Shown piece by piece: positions 45,098 to 57,990 of a stretch of 64,000 nucleotides of DNA. Within the stretch, counting starts at the first letter, position 1. Every line of letters starts with the position of its first letter. The translations under genes and the position numbers were made by a program. This stretch comes from Utricularia gibba (lineage: Eukaryota > Streptophyta > Magnoliopsida > Lamiales > Lentibulariaceae): positions 248,001 to 312,000 of the forward strand of contig NEEC01000019.1 in NCBI GenBank assembly GCA_002189035.1, given 5' to 3'. The notes beneath the pieces were generated by a model. It was not told the DNA's origin. It ran no database searches and worked only from the letters and a program-made list of their open reading frames with translations.

Positions 45098-47406
45098 TGC
45101 CTATTTCTAATAATAAAAACTTTTATTAATTAATTTTTATAAATAATTCATGTTTTTTTAATTGTCGTTGTCATTGTTAAACTTTGACTTCATGTTTCCA
45201 CTTATCCGTTCAATTGGTCTTTCATTTTATTTCATCAATCTATTTTCAAAACGATATAAATTTCATTGACTAGTTTTTTTTTTTTTTTATTTCAACCACA
45301 TCAGGGTAAAGCTGGCTATTGGAGAAGACAATTTCCAGATAGATATTCATGTCCGAAGGTGAGTGCCCAAATGGAAATGGAACCACGAATTGCACTGCAC
45401 AATCCATGAGAGTCCGCGGGAGAACCTGACCTTCAACAATCGATAGTCGATGTGGGATCATTGTCACCGGGGGGAGCCAAAGGGGACCACTTTCGCATTT
45501 CCGTATAAATATACGTCAACACACATTGAAGCAAGCATGCACGCCACGCCACGCCACGCCACCATCGCACATGTCACCATCCGGATATCTATCTATGTAC
45601 GGTGGGTTGGCCTCATACGTGAAATTCCGGTCCGGTGATGGAACATTCTCCAGCCCAAGAACCACTTTCAACATTCTCACGATTCTTTAGTTATCCCGAT
45701 GATCAGTCTTCGGTATACTCACGGAAAAGACGCAAACAATTCCATCATAATAAAATTAATTATTTTTCATGTTCTAAAATCAAGCATGATTGCGTAATTA
45801 CTTGTGGTTAAGTAGAGATCAGCGATGAAATATTATTTATGCAAGTGTTTGCGTAGGCGTGTTGTTGTAAATGTAATTCCATTTTTGTAGTTTAACGTGA
45901 TGCAGCACAGCACACATAATTTTAATTAAATTAAATAAACAGGTTGAAGTTGAAGCATTTATTTTAATAATGAAGGGTCTACCGTCTACCGTCTACACTC
46001 TACGGGACGGATATTCGGCGGACCCCGTCCGGTCCAGCAGATAAGAAAGAAGAGAAGAAGAATATCCCAAAGAGATTAAAAACACGGCAAGGGATAAAAT
46101 TTATTCTCTTCTTTGAATCCATCCAATTAAAAAGGCCCCCAGGATAAAGTGATAATAATAATATTCCCCAACAATTTTATGAAAAAAAAAACCAACGAAA
46201 AAGTAACAACTGTATTCGCGTACTTAATTTTTTAGTATTATATATTTGTTTCTTTTTTTTTAAGGGCGAAGCTGGTTGCTTTTCTAAACAATTTTGATGG
46301 ATGGATATTTTTGTACGGACATGTATTTATTTATAGATGGGTGTTGTGGATGACATTGATTGGGGGCTCAGTAGCAGTAGCGGAGCTGTAAAGCTGTAGC
46401 GTTGTAGATTTTTAGGATTATCATGAAATTAATTAAAAAAAAGTAGGCGGGATGGGATGGGGAGTTGGGTGCGTCATCCGTAGCCCAGGGCCCCCCCCCC
46501 CCCCTAGGGGGATAGATGAAGGATGGAGTGGGCCCCACTATCTCGCCCAATGAGAGATGTTTCTGGACGGCAAGCAAAGCAAGCGGGAGGCCCGCCGACT
46601 TACGAATGTAATTATGCCACGTATTTATGAAGTTGGTGAAATAAACCCGCAATTTGTAAATTATTTTTGTTTCACTAAATTTACTAATATATAGTCGTAA
46701 AATTATTAGTTTGTCTTATCTATGTCTTATGTTTAGAAGAAACGTAACTAATGGCCACTTGAGGTTCATATTTTGGAAATTATTGTAGATATATACATTA
46801 ATGATGGGTCACACGCAGCACACTTCATTCATTTTAGGATGATAAAGACTGAGTGAGATTTGATCTAATTTATTATTTCTATAAATTCATTATGTCTTCG
46901 AAATAAGGTTGAATGATTTATCATCAAACAATAGAAGGATCTAATTGATTATCAAACTTCAAGAAAATGTGATCATCGATCACAACAAATACATAATGCT
47001 GATAATGTCTTTGCAGTCCACTTTAGAACTTTTTGGAGGCTATATGAAGAAGTCGTTGTTTGCTCTCTTCACCGTGTGCTGTGCTTTCAGTGTTGATTGC
47101 TTTCCTACTTCTGCTGGCAGTGTAAGGTGAGATAAGTGTCTGGGGATCCTTCGAGGACCTAAAGGACACACACTCATGTAGTGATTCATAACATAAAATG
47201 AGTAGATAAAATAAAAAAGTTGACCTCCTGCAGCTGCCATATGAGCATTTTTCAACTTTGGCACGCTTCCAGCTTTGATATTTCGGTCTAGAATGTTTGA
47301 AATCCAGCTGCTTCAGTAAGTTGTCTTCAAGCAGAGTAACCAAAACCCGTTCTTTTTTTCTTTTTTTCTTTTTTCTGTAAACACAGGAAACTTGCTCAGC
47401 ACCCTA
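45098..47406. other. Intergenic region upstream of sucrose synthase
   Basis: No coding region was recognised. A short tandem (CCACG)n array lies at about 45,541-45,563. A GC-rich patch at about 46,440-46,620 includes a run of about 16 C at 46,491-46,505. The last 450 bases should hold the promoter and leader of the sucrose synthase gene. A pyrimidine tract followed by CAG (about 47,350-47,388) could be a leader-intron acceptor. Confidence 0.45.
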
Positions 47407-50400
47407 ATGGCGAAGAGTTACCTCAGTGGTGAAAATAGTCTCAAGGGGCGCTTGGATGCTGCAATTTCCGCCTTCCGCAACGAGATCTTCCTGTTTTTGT
47501 CGAGGTAGCAAGTTTTTTAGATCATTCTCAATCTCCAATACTCTTGGATTTCAGGTGTTGGCAACTGATTTCTGTAGGGTTGAAGATCAGGGGAAACCGA
47601 TTCTCAAATCCCAGCAACTCCTTGCAGATTTTGATGCGAAGAAGCTGCGGGATCATGCTTTCAAAGAAGCTCTCGAGAGCACACAGGTAATCTTCCAACA
47701 CCAATTCTCGAATCCCCTTTTCATGTTCTGTTTGATCTTTGGTGTGTTTGGATTTATTTGGTTTAGAGTTTCATATTTAAAAGGGTTTAGATTATTAAAA
47801 ATGAGATAAATTTTTTTTATAAATTTAATATTTTTGGTTGATTCTTATTAAAAATAAATTAGATTATCATTTCTAAGAAGCATTTTTTGCATACTAAACA
47901 TCATGTGGGTATATAAATCCATATACATATGTGTAATTAAAATTTGAAATGGATACCAAATAAGTTTTCTGGTGTAGGAAGCACTTGTGACTCCTCCATG
48001 GATTTCACTAGCCGTTCGTCCGAGGCCTGGTGTTTGGGAATATATAAGAGTTAATATAAACACGCTTGCTGTAGAGGAGCTCACTGCGCCAGAGTATTTA
48101 CAGATCAAGGAAGAGATTGTTGATGGGCCGTAAGAAGTTTACTGTTTTTTTGTGATCTAAAACCGGTATCCGATTTGAGATTGCATTCTGTTTTTGGTCT
48201 TCTGCAGAACTGATGGGAAAGTTGTTCTTGAGATCGACGTTGGGCCGTTTAAATCTTCAGTTCCCAAGCCAAATCTCACCAGCTCCATTGGCAACGGAGT
48301 GGAGTTCCTTTACAAGCATCTCTCTGCTAAACTGTACAATGACAGGGAGAGTTTGATCTCGCTTCTTGAATTCCTTCGGCTGCGTCAATATCAGGGCAAG
48401 GTAACAAAAGGGCTTATCCCAATTTTCAGTGTGATCCATGTGTTTCTTAAAGGAGTTTGTCTTCCACTGATGCAGAAACTTTTGCTGAATGAGAACGTAG
48501 CAAGCCTTGGGATTCTGCAAGCTGTTCTGACCAAGGCAGTGGAGTACCTTTCAACAATTCCTGAAGACACAAAGTATGCTGAATTCGAAGGAAAGCTTCG
48601 GGAGATTGGATTGGAACCGGGATGGGGAGATACAGCAGCACGAGTATCCGAAACACTTTCATTGTTTCTTCAACTTCTCGAGGCCCCGACTCCAGTACAC
48701 TGGAAAGGTTTATGGGAAGAATTCCTTTGGTTTTCAATGTTGTCATCTTGTCACCACATGGTTACTTTGCTCAAGATAATGTTCTGGGATATCCTGATAC
48801 TGGAGGCCAGGTAGAACAAAACTCCTGCACTTGTAAAATTGAAATCTCTTTGCCATTCATGCTTTTGCTTCTCAGGTTGTCTACATTCTGGATCAAGTTC
48901 CAGCTTTGGAACTTGAGATGCTGAAACGATTCAAGGAGCAGGGACTAGACATCACTCCAAGAATTCTCATCGTATGTCATGAGAGTAACGTCGCCCTTTT
49001 TTTCCTTCCTTAGGAGTAGGGATCCCACATTTTTGAACTCCCAAGTTTCTCTTTTCCAGGTGACAAGATTGCTACCAGATGCTGTTGGAACAACTTGTGG
49101 GCAGCACCTGGAGAAAGTTTATGGCGCGGAGTATTCACATATCATTCGAGTACCCTTCAAATCAGAGAAGGGGATTCTCCGGAAATGGATTTCCCGGTTT
49201 GAAGTCTGGCCGTACATGGAAACTTTCACTGACGTTAGGACACATTTTTTTTGTTATGATCCTCCATTAACATCGCAGAACAGTTTTGATATTCCTGTGT
49301 TTCCAGGATGTTGCTAAGGAAATCATTGCAGAGATGAAGGCCAAGCCTGATCTAATCATTGGCAATTATAGCGAGGGCAATCTTGCAGCTTCCTTGCTGG
49401 CTGGCAAGCTAGGAGCTACCCAGGTATTTACTGATGCTCCAGTTTGATCTCATCCGAGTCTAAGGCTAACTTCTTCAGCGTTTTGGGTTATATTTCTTCA
49501 GTGTACCATTGCACATGCTCTGGAGAAAACCAAGTATCCGGATTCTGATACATACTGGAAAAAATTTGATGAGAAATATCATTTTTCAAGCCAATTCACT
49601 GCTGATCTCTATGCAATGAATCACACTGACTTCATCATCACCAGTACATTCCAAGAGATTGCTGGAAGGTTTGGTTCTGGCTCTGTATTTGAGACGAATT
49701 AGGTGTCTATGGCGAAGCTCAGTAAATATACATTTTCTTTCTATTTTCTGGTTTCAGCAAGAACACCCCTGGACAGTATGAGAGCCACATAGCGTTCTCA
49801 ATGCCTGGATTATATAGAGTCACCAATGGGATCGACTGCTTTGACCCAAAATTCAACATTGTGGCCCCTGGAGCTGACATGAACCTCTACTTCCCATATA
49901 CAGAAAAAGAAAGAAGGCTCACTTCCTTTCACCCTGAAATTGAAGAACTTCTCTTCAGCGGAGTAGAAAATGAAGAACATTTGTAAGTTCCATCATACTA
50001 TATTTCTTGACCAACATATAAAGGTCTTACTAACCCGGCTTGCTTATGCAAGATGTGTGCTGAAAGACAAGAAAAAGCCAATTATATTCACCATGGCTAG
50101 GCTCGACAAAGTCAAGAACTTGACAGGCCTGGTGGAACTCTATGCGGCAAGCCCAAAATTAAGACAACTAGCGAACCTGGTTGTGGTTGGTGGAGACAGA
50201 AGGAAGGAATCCAAAGACCTGGAGGAGCAAGCAGAGATGAGGAAGATGTATGAACTCATAGAGAAATACAAGCTGAATGGCCAATTCAGATGGATTTCTT
50301 CCCAAATGAACCGTGTGAGGAATGGTGAACTGTATCGGTGCATTGCTGACACCAAAGGGTCTTTGTGCAGCCTGCGTTCTATGAGGCCTTCGGCTTGACT

Positions 50401-51005
50401 GTTGTTGAGGCCATGACTTGTGGTCTGCCTACTTTTGCTACCCTTCATGGTGGCCCAGCGGAGATCATCGTCCATGGAAAGTCTGGTTTCCATATCGATC
50501 CTTATAATGGAGACAAGGTTGCTCAGATTCTCGTTGACTTCTTTGAAAAGTGCCAGAAGAACTCTTCATACTGGGAAATCATTGCTGCTGGCGGCCTAAA
50601 ACGCATCCAGGAAAAGTAAGGAGCCCACTATCCCCCATTCTGCTTTAACTCATAGATCCACTTGACAAGCATGCAACTATATAACTAGCGAACCTTTAAT
50701 GCAAGACCATTTTCATGATGTTCCACACCTGCACCTGACCAGAGAGTTGCTTTTCCTGCTCCAGGTTCACATGGCAGATTTACTCAGACAAACTGTTGAC
50801 ATTGGCTGGGGTTTATGGTCTCTCGAAACATGTTTCCAAGACTGAACAGCAAGGGCTCAAGCGATACCTCGAAATGTTTTATGCTCTTCAGTACAGGAAA
50901 GCGGTGAGCGTTTTCTATGCCTTGCTGCCTTGATAACACAGTGCTGCTAAGGATTCTGAATTTTCCCTTGATCAGGCTGAAGCTGTTCCGAGGGCCGTCG
51001 AGTAA
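47407..51005 (+). CDS. SUS: Sucrose synthase, two apparent frameshifts
   Basis: Thirteen exons were assigned: 47407-47504, 47578-47686, 47978-48129, 48208-48400, 48476-48810, 48876-48971, 49060-49233, 49307-49423, 49502-49668, 49758-49982, 50053-50615, 50765-50903 and 50976-51005. Allowing for two missing bases, the length is about 799 residues, which is normal for the family. The enzyme makes UDP-glucose and fructose from sucrose and UDP in the cytosol and at membranes. The N-terminal regulatory region is followed by the sucrose-synthase domain ([35 protein letters not shown]) and the GT-B glycosyltransferase half ([23 protein letters not shown] with the conserved glutamates). Motifs fit the SUS1/SUS4 group. 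The frame breaks are at 48,684-48,687 (exon 5) and 50,357-50,359 (exon 11). Either this is a recent pseudogene or the assembly lost a base in two homopolymers. The usual N-terminal phosphorylation motif is altered (GENSLKGRL). Confidence 0.85.
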
Positions 51006-51283
51006 GCAACAGCCACTTAGAGTCAAGAGCTGATGGACTCAAAGTCCTTATGATTCAGCTTCACATTCTTATTGGCCATTCATCATTGTTGGGATTGTCT
51101 CTCCCATATGAGGAAAGTATGCGTTATGCAACTTTTATGCCCCTGTAATAAGAGATTTCAGTGCAATAAACTTGAGAATACATTACCGATCTCTACTTTG
51201 GAAAACTCCCTGAGCATCCAAATCTACTCTTTCTGGTTTCTAGTAAACCAAAAAAACGATGGTTCTCTTCTCATGCAACACTA
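51006..51283 (+). other. 3' flank of the sucrose synthase gene
   Basis: This is a 278-base stretch between the stop codon and the Harbinger element, probably the 3' UTR. A CAATAAA-like sequence at about 51,163-51,169 could serve as a polyadenylation signal. Confidence 0.4.
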
Positions 51284-51869
51284 GGGGTGTGTTTGCTTCG
51301 CGGATTTGAGATTTACCTGGGTTTGAATTATTTGGATATATATGAACCCGTGGATATGGGTTTACATTTGAAAAACATGTTTGGTTTGCATGTTAGTAAG
51401 ATTAAGGTTAATTGCTACTTGTGTTTGGTTAATGGGTTTAGAAGAAATATGTTTAGTATTTTTTTAATTAAGTTACTAAAATGTCCATTGTATGTGAGTA
51501 TTTTTGGGTATAAAAATAAGACTGTTTTGAAACCCATAAATCCCTAATCGAATAGGGTTGCTCGCGCTGTGACGTCCAAGCACACCTTTTGCTTATCAAG
51601 CAAATTCTGGTATGTATTTCATATGCACTGTAATGGGTTTCACGGCATGGCCTATGCTTAATTTTTACTGAAGAAAACTATATTGTGTTCGGCTTATTGA
51701 TGTTTATTGCAGCGTAGATGTGTTTTTGTGTGTTAGAATAATTGATAGATGCTGTCTTTGATGTAATTGAACTAATTTTATGGTATTATTAGTGTTGTTT
51801 GTAGAAATGATTTTTTTTAGATTGTTTAATTACATGTTTTGTCTATACCGTCATTTCTTATGTAGAAGA

Positions 51870-52925
51870 ATGAGGACTAGAAAGGAGGATAATGACAATG
51901 AAGATGGTAGCAAGAAATCGAAGCGTCAATGGAAACCATAAGAGGAGAAACATCTGATATTTGCTTTAAAACAAGTAGTACAAGATGGATGTAAGGTAGA
52001 AAATGGGTTTAGAGGAGGGTATCATCAGGCAATCGAGACCATATTTGTTAAACTTAGACCACAGAGTGATATACGTGCACATCCCCATATTAATTCAAAG
52101 GTACACAATTGGAAGAGGGAATATTATTCGTTAGTTGATTTCTTATCTAGGTCCGATACTACCTCCAATGAAGTCACAAGTAAATTAGATGACAATGATG
52201 AGCTATGGAATGAACTAGAGCAAGTATATGCTCATTTTATGTATTGTGCGCATGTCATTTTATTTATATGGATGATACTATATTGCAGCATTCCTCCAAG
52301 ATGAGAGGTTTGCAGCATAAAACATGGCCTTATTACCATGATTGGTTAGAGATATTTGACACAAATAGAGCAACAGATGAAAAATCAGTCACTAGTATGA
52401 AGACATTATTAAAGAAAAGAGATCACGAAGGTGCTACAAAATAAATTGGTGAGGCTGGGGATTGTGAGGAGTACATTGATGATGCAAATGAGTTTGGTCA
52501 ATCGGAAATTCCTACTTTTTTTAACGAAGCTGACTATACTCCTACTACAGATCCAATAGAACCCTCAGTGACTCCGGAAAGCAGGGATTCAGATAGCAAG
52601 AAAAGGAATTCAAAGCTACTGAGTGTCAACTCCCAAGTGAAGAATGGTAAAAACAAAAGAAGGCCGAAGATGTTGGACGACCACTCTGCCTTTCGAACTG
52701 AAATCCGATAGCTAAATGCATAGACCTTTGCCGAACTCTGCATCATTGGTTCTAGGATTGGTGAAAACGATAGAGAAAAAGAAGAGAAGCAGATAGTAGT
52801 GACAGAGATAATTCGAGGCATGCTTCTTCAACTAACCACAATGGAGCGCTTTCGAATTTCTGAGATTATTGGATCAAATCCAGTCAAGCTTAATTTTTTT
52901 TTGGCATCTAATGAGGCAGAGTGAG
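51870..52925 (+). pseudogene. Harbinger Myb/SANT-like protein gene, broken
   Basis: The frame from the ATG at 51,870 reads QWKP, then a TAA stop (51,939-51,941), then EEKHLIFALKQVVQDG and VHNWKREYYSLVDFLSRS. These match the plant Myb/SANT-like domain that in PIF/Harbinger elements helps the transposase enter the nucleus and bind the ends. A second frame continues with HKTWPYYHDWLEIF and RATDEKSVTS, and a third with an acidic, Ser-rich tail. An intron may explain one of the frame changes, but the early stop cannot be spliced out easily. Confidence 0.7.
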
Positions 52926-54066
52926 AGCTCATTGTTTGAGGCCTAAACACGTTGGGTTGAAGAACTTCCTTTGTTTTCATTGTTTTCATTGTTTTCCTTG
53001 TCGGACAATGTAGTGTATGGATATTTGCAATTTTCATTTGATGTTGTCACTTCAATGGTTTTTGGAATTTTCATGTGTCATGTCCCAATATACTTGCAAT
53101 CCTAGCTATGCGAATGCTCTTTCATAAGAAAACATTGTAAAGGAAATTCAGGTGGATTGTCGAGTTAAACATACGTTAAGGTAAGTGGTATCAAGAAGGC
53201 ACTGTAAAGGTCGCATTGCGGGGTTTGGGACAAGCATTTTTTTGGAAGCGCATGTTATTGGTAAGCACCTCTGAAGCTGCACGCTAATGTTTGTAAATAT
53301 GTGAAAAATAAGTTTGCAGAAAACCATTTTTTGAGAGTGAGTTAAATACCCTTGGATTTCATAATTCATTTTATTAATTATGAATGAGTGTACATGTATG
53401 CATACATATTATATTATTGAGTAGGGGGTGAGCATTCGATAGTATTTGGTATAAGAAACCAAATATTAAATAATAAAAAATACATCTCTAACGTAATGCA
53501 TAACACAACGTTTTAATATAATTACAAAGTGTGTACAATATATTTAAATATGAAAAGTTTTAATTTAATTCCACAAGGTAAAATACGAGGATTCCTAATT
53601 AGTATAAAATTCAAATAAGTATTACTTAAATATATATATATATAGATTTAATAGTTTGAATAATAATATAAGTCATATTATTATAATTTCGCACACCCAT
53701 AATATTGTATGTAGAATAGCTAATAATAAAATTTGAATATACTTTACAATTACTTCTTATGTATATTCTAATGAACACCAAATACATATTTGTCTTTAAA
53801 ACCAATTTAACTCTTACTAAATTCCTTGAAATAATCTTTTAAATATATAACTAATAATATGTATCCACATCCTATGGTACGCATGGTACAATACTTTTAT
53901 TTAAATACCTAAACATATTTTTCTTAAATTCTTTAAGCAAAACAAGGCTATTCAACAAACGTTTTTTTTGAGAAAGGGGTGATAGCCACAAAACCCCTGT
54001 TTAATGGAATCGACAAACAAACACCACATGTCCCACATTATACAAATGTGGTGCTAAGTTTAATGC

Positions 54067-54258
54067 TCAAGCAATACCTTTGTAGTAATCCCACAAAGGG
54101 TGATAATTGGTTAATGGCTGTTGTCCTATGCGACGAATTGCAAGCATGCTCGGCACGTCCATTGCCTGCAAAAAATCTTCTAAAAACACTCTGATTTCAC
54201 CGTCCTCACCCAATGCACAATCGGCCACATCCATGTATTTATAGGCAGGTGGGAACAT
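54067..54258 (-). other. Unassigned ORF fragment inside the Harbinger element
   Basis: A 63-codon minus-strand frame with YMDVADCALGEDGEIRVFL. Adjacent broken frames on the same strand (54,300-54,600) give FTWDDEQATHIQMFAHDNP, which reads like real protein. The family was not recognised. It may be part of the same captured unit as 55,008-55,889. Confidence 0.3.
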
Positions 54259-55007
54259 AGCATTATTATGCTACCAGGGTAAGAGAAAAAAACTTTACAT
54301 TACACACCAAAATCCAAATGCTTATTGGATTTTTAATTGACTGGGTGAAGCATCAATGAGTATTGTGTTTGATCTATTGTATTTTCCATGGAATTTGTTG
54401 GTGCAACTCCATATGCAACTCAGTTCTTTAAGTCTCAAGAGCTTATTGGGGTTGTCATGTGCAAACATTTGTATGTGTGTGGCCTGTTCATCATCCCAAG
54501 TGAATGAAAGTTAACGTGCCCACTTGTCATCAAAGATTCACTTCATAATTTGCACCAACTGCAGTCTACATTGACAGAAGTTAGGGGCATAAGTGTTCGA
54601 GATCATGATGAAATGGATGGAAGGAAGTCTTACCCACATCTAGATGACCAGATACCTACATCAAATTTGTCCAAGCACCATTGGATGAATTGTCTAGCGT
54701 GCGGTCACAGGAACACTCCAAAAACAATCAACCAAACTGATTAATAAACACAAATCTCTTTTTAAGAATGAAAGCTTCATGCGATCCAAATGCATTACCA
54801 AATCGGCCATAGATGATTGCATCTGCTGGTTGTTGGAGTCTTCTAGCACCCCTCATGAATAGTACATCGAACACCATTCACATAAAAAACTAGTAGCTTA
54901 CGAGGTGGTTGTATAGTCCCTGATGATGCCCCCCCTCCCCCTGCATTTTGCCATCTATTCTCATACCACTGTAGTTTGCTCCGAAGTGCTTCATTCTCTG
55001 CGACCAA

Positions 55008-55889
55008 TCATTGGAATTCAAGGTTGGGTGCATTTCTTTGATCATCTGAGGATGCACTATCATTGGTAGTCCCCATCTCATTGGTGTCATTAGTTTCTAT
55101 GACATGGAGCTTATCTTCATTCTCGGCTCCAAGGGGGTCATCATTTTGCTCCTCATCCCTGTGTGCATGTGCACTTTGAGATGTGCCACACCATAGCTTG
55201 CACGTTCCTCGAGCATTAGTACATGATGGCAAAATATCCTCTAGCTCCTTAGTGTTTGCACCAAATAACTCAACTAGTTCACGCACCTCATCTTTGGTCA
55301 GTTTTTTGAAACCTGACAAGTACAAAAAAAAAACTTAGCATATGTGCAGAAGATGGATAGAACATGGATGTAAGCAATAAAACTAGTATCATACCCTTTG
55401 GCTTGCCTACATCCTTGTTAGTTGCTAATATCTGTGGAAAATCTGGCTCTGTAAGAGGAGTTATCCATACAAAACTCGACCACCAATTGTCATAGCCGCT
55501 ACGCAGTTTGATCACCAACACTACCCTAGGCTTGCCCTTCAAGCAAAAATGCTTGGTGTCCTTTCTCTTAACATAGATGCTAATTGAGAAGAAGGTTTGT
55601 AATTCACATGGGACACCTTCATCCCTACAGATACTTTCAAATGCAAGAGTATACGCGACAGAATGAGGAGTTAAATGAGAAAGGGAGATTTGTAATGATC
55701 TCAGAGTCTTTGTGAGTAGGGAGCTTAGTGGTAGTCTCAAGCCACATAGAAAATGTTCAATGCTAATTATAAAACCCGTTGCGCCAATGTGAAGAGGTGG
55801 CTCGTCATCTATACACTCATCGGCTTGGCTAACCTAGATCGAGTACGTCACTGGAATGGAAAATCTCAAACGAAGTTTCTTGTCTGTCA
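55008..55889 (-). pseudogene. Gypsy-type transposon ORF inside the Harbinger element
   Basis: The minus-strand frame starts with MTDKKLRLRFSIPVTYSI, meets a stop, and continues GLRLPLSSLLTKTLRSLQIS and LTPHSVAYTLAFESICRDEG. The pattern (LRLPL...L...LT PNS...) resembles the putative gypsy-type transposon domain of plants. A second exon-like frame, 55,325-55,008, has LTKDEVRELVELFGANTKEL and an acidic tail. It is not a usual Harbinger gene, so it was probably captured or inserted. Broken by a stop and frame changes. Confidence 0.45.
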
Positions 55890-56764
55890 TCATCTAGTAT
55901 GAAAAGCAAGTAGATAATTGATTTTCACGCGACAATACTAGTACACAAAGAGTTCAAAATTACTATTGTAACTTGCGAAATGTCGATAGATAGATGAAGA
56001 ACAACATTTTCGTAGAAGACGAATTGAAGATATTCAGGGGAAAGGGACTCTAGCAATTGTGCAATTAGGGATTTCAATCTCGGGAGTAAATGTGCGATTG
56101 CAGTGCTCCGTCACTCTGTCAACGAGACATTCCCAAAGATATAAATATTTATTAGTGGGCACTTATCTCTAGACATATCGGTGTTTGTGAATATTTCTTT
56201 CAAAAACCATTATACTGCAAGCACCACATTTGACTATTGACGGTGCTCATAGCAAGCACCGCCTAAGTACCATTCAGGTGCCACTGTAGAGCTTGTATTA
56301 CGTTATCGGAGAAGCATCTAATTCTACATAATGGGGTGCTTGCGATACACATTCCCTACAATACTAGAATGAACATGTTGCAATGCTTGTGGTACTCAAT
56401 TCGAAAAGCACTAGAATCCATGTATTGCGGTGGTTGCAATAATCAATTCTAAAAGCATTAGAGTTGGCATATTGCGGTGCTTGCAATAGTCAATCCGAAT
56501 GATGCCCAAAAAGCATAGGATTCTTGGTGACGATGTGTTTTTTTCCCTTTTATTATTTTTTTAATAGAATAATTACAATACCTACTTACCGAATAAAAGT
56601 ATGAAAATGGGTATGTAGTGAGAGTGTATAATAGTGGCCTTAGAAACACCTAAACTAATGATATAGGATGCAAAATCTATCCAAAGTGTTTATGTCTACC
56701 CAACCAAAAAAATCTTACCACATAGGCTACCGCAGGAACCATAATGACACAACATTACCTCCTT

Positions 56765-57990
56765 CTACGGCATGACAGCCACTCCTCGTACATGTTGGCA
56801 GCGCACGCATCGCAAAAATGCATTCCAAGAATGGGAGGACTCAATGGTTGAATTGTCATCTTCAACTTCACCTGTGTCCGCGTCTACATTATGGAAATTT
56901 GGAGGCACTACAATCTCGAGAGGGTCTTCAGTCATTTCCTTGCGTATGAAATTGTGTAACAAGGCGCAGGCTACAACTATAAGGTTTTGAATATCTATTG
57001 GATAAAAACATGGACTACATAGCACAGCCCATCTCATCTTCATGAGCCCTCAAACTAGTTCAATAACATTTCTAGCGAAAAAATTGTGCATATTGAAATA
57101 CTTATGTGCATTTTGGGGTGTTCGAGTTCCAACACCCCAATCCTTCAAATGGTATCGAACCCCCCTATAAGGTGCTAAAAATCCTTCACAATTCGCATAT
57201 CTATTGTCACATAAATAATTACCTATAACAAGAGATGAACATGTTACATCACAAATTACATGCATGTAATAATAGGAGGATTGCTATGTTATAAAAATCA
57301 CCTCTATTAACACAAAGCCTATCTTCTCGTGTTAGTGCATCATTTAGTACCCTACTATCGGCAGTGGAACCCTTCCATACAACAAGAATATAGATAAAAC
57401 GCATATTCTCATTGCATACACCAAGCACATTGATAGATATTTGGCCTTTGCGATTACGGTACCTGGGTTTCTCATCAGGGCTCACCCACATGCCAATATA
57501 TGTGCCATCCAATGCTCCTACGTAGTTCTACAAGAACAGAATGGAAATGCATGCAATATGAGCACTACATTAATGTTAGAAATAAGAAATATCAAGCTAA
57601 ATGGACTAGAATGTACCTGAAAGTACTTGAATCTACCTTATGTGGACTGATTATTTTCAGACATTTCCAATAGAATATCACTGAGAGTGAGAACTGTGTC
57701 CAAAACTTCTTTAAAATACCAGGATAATGTCTCTATTGATCGCCTAAAAATATGTTTTTGAACTCGCATTTTTTGGTGATGCGATAATACTCCCAAAAAC
57801 ATTGCAACCTTCTCATGAATGCTCACATACTTCCATAGTTGTAGATTTGCACACACTTGCAAATTGTAACATAGCTTTTTAAACACATCTTTTGATAACC
57901 TTAGATTTTTTAACGATGCTGAGTTAGAGTCTGTTAAAAGACTACTTAAATAGTCAACTTGTATGTTAATCTTCTCCTTCATAGAATACT
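56765..57990 (-). pseudogene. Harbinger DDE transposase, broken
   Basis: Minus-strand blocks in order: LLRLSKDVFKKLC-like helix region with VAMFLGVLSHHQKMR and WYFKEVL, then ALDGTYIGMWVS (first Asp) and NVLGVCNENMRFIYI with STADSRVL, then CEGFLAPYRGVRYHL just after the second Asp (LCDNRYA), then NVIEL (Glu), and finally NLIVVACALLHNFIRKEM. This is the DDE_Tnp_4 layout of PIF/Harbinger (ALP1/HARBI1-like). The pieces lie in different frames with possible introns near 57,290 and 57,530. The usual DAGY at the second Asp is changed to DNRY. Confidence 0.75.

Noticed and set aside
45541-45563. Short (CCACG)n array as a regulatory element or CRISPR-like repeat
   Set aside because: It is a small simple-sequence repeat; there are no spacers, and CRISPR is not expected in a plant nucleus.
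46491-46505. Poly-C run (also 19,010-19,024) as a structural signal
   Set aside because: A plain homopolymer with no paired G-tract nearby that would make a convincing structure; could also be an assembly artefact.
48684-50359. Programmed frameshifting or mini-introns to explain the sucrose synthase breaks
   Set aside because: No slippery site with a downstream structure is apparent, plant sucrose synthases do not use frameshifting, and any intron would be shorter than about 20 bases.
51278-51284. CACTA at the left end of the DNA transposon, suggesting a CACTA element
   Set aside because: The other end lacks it, the TIR proper starts at GGGG, and the coded proteins are Harbinger-type.
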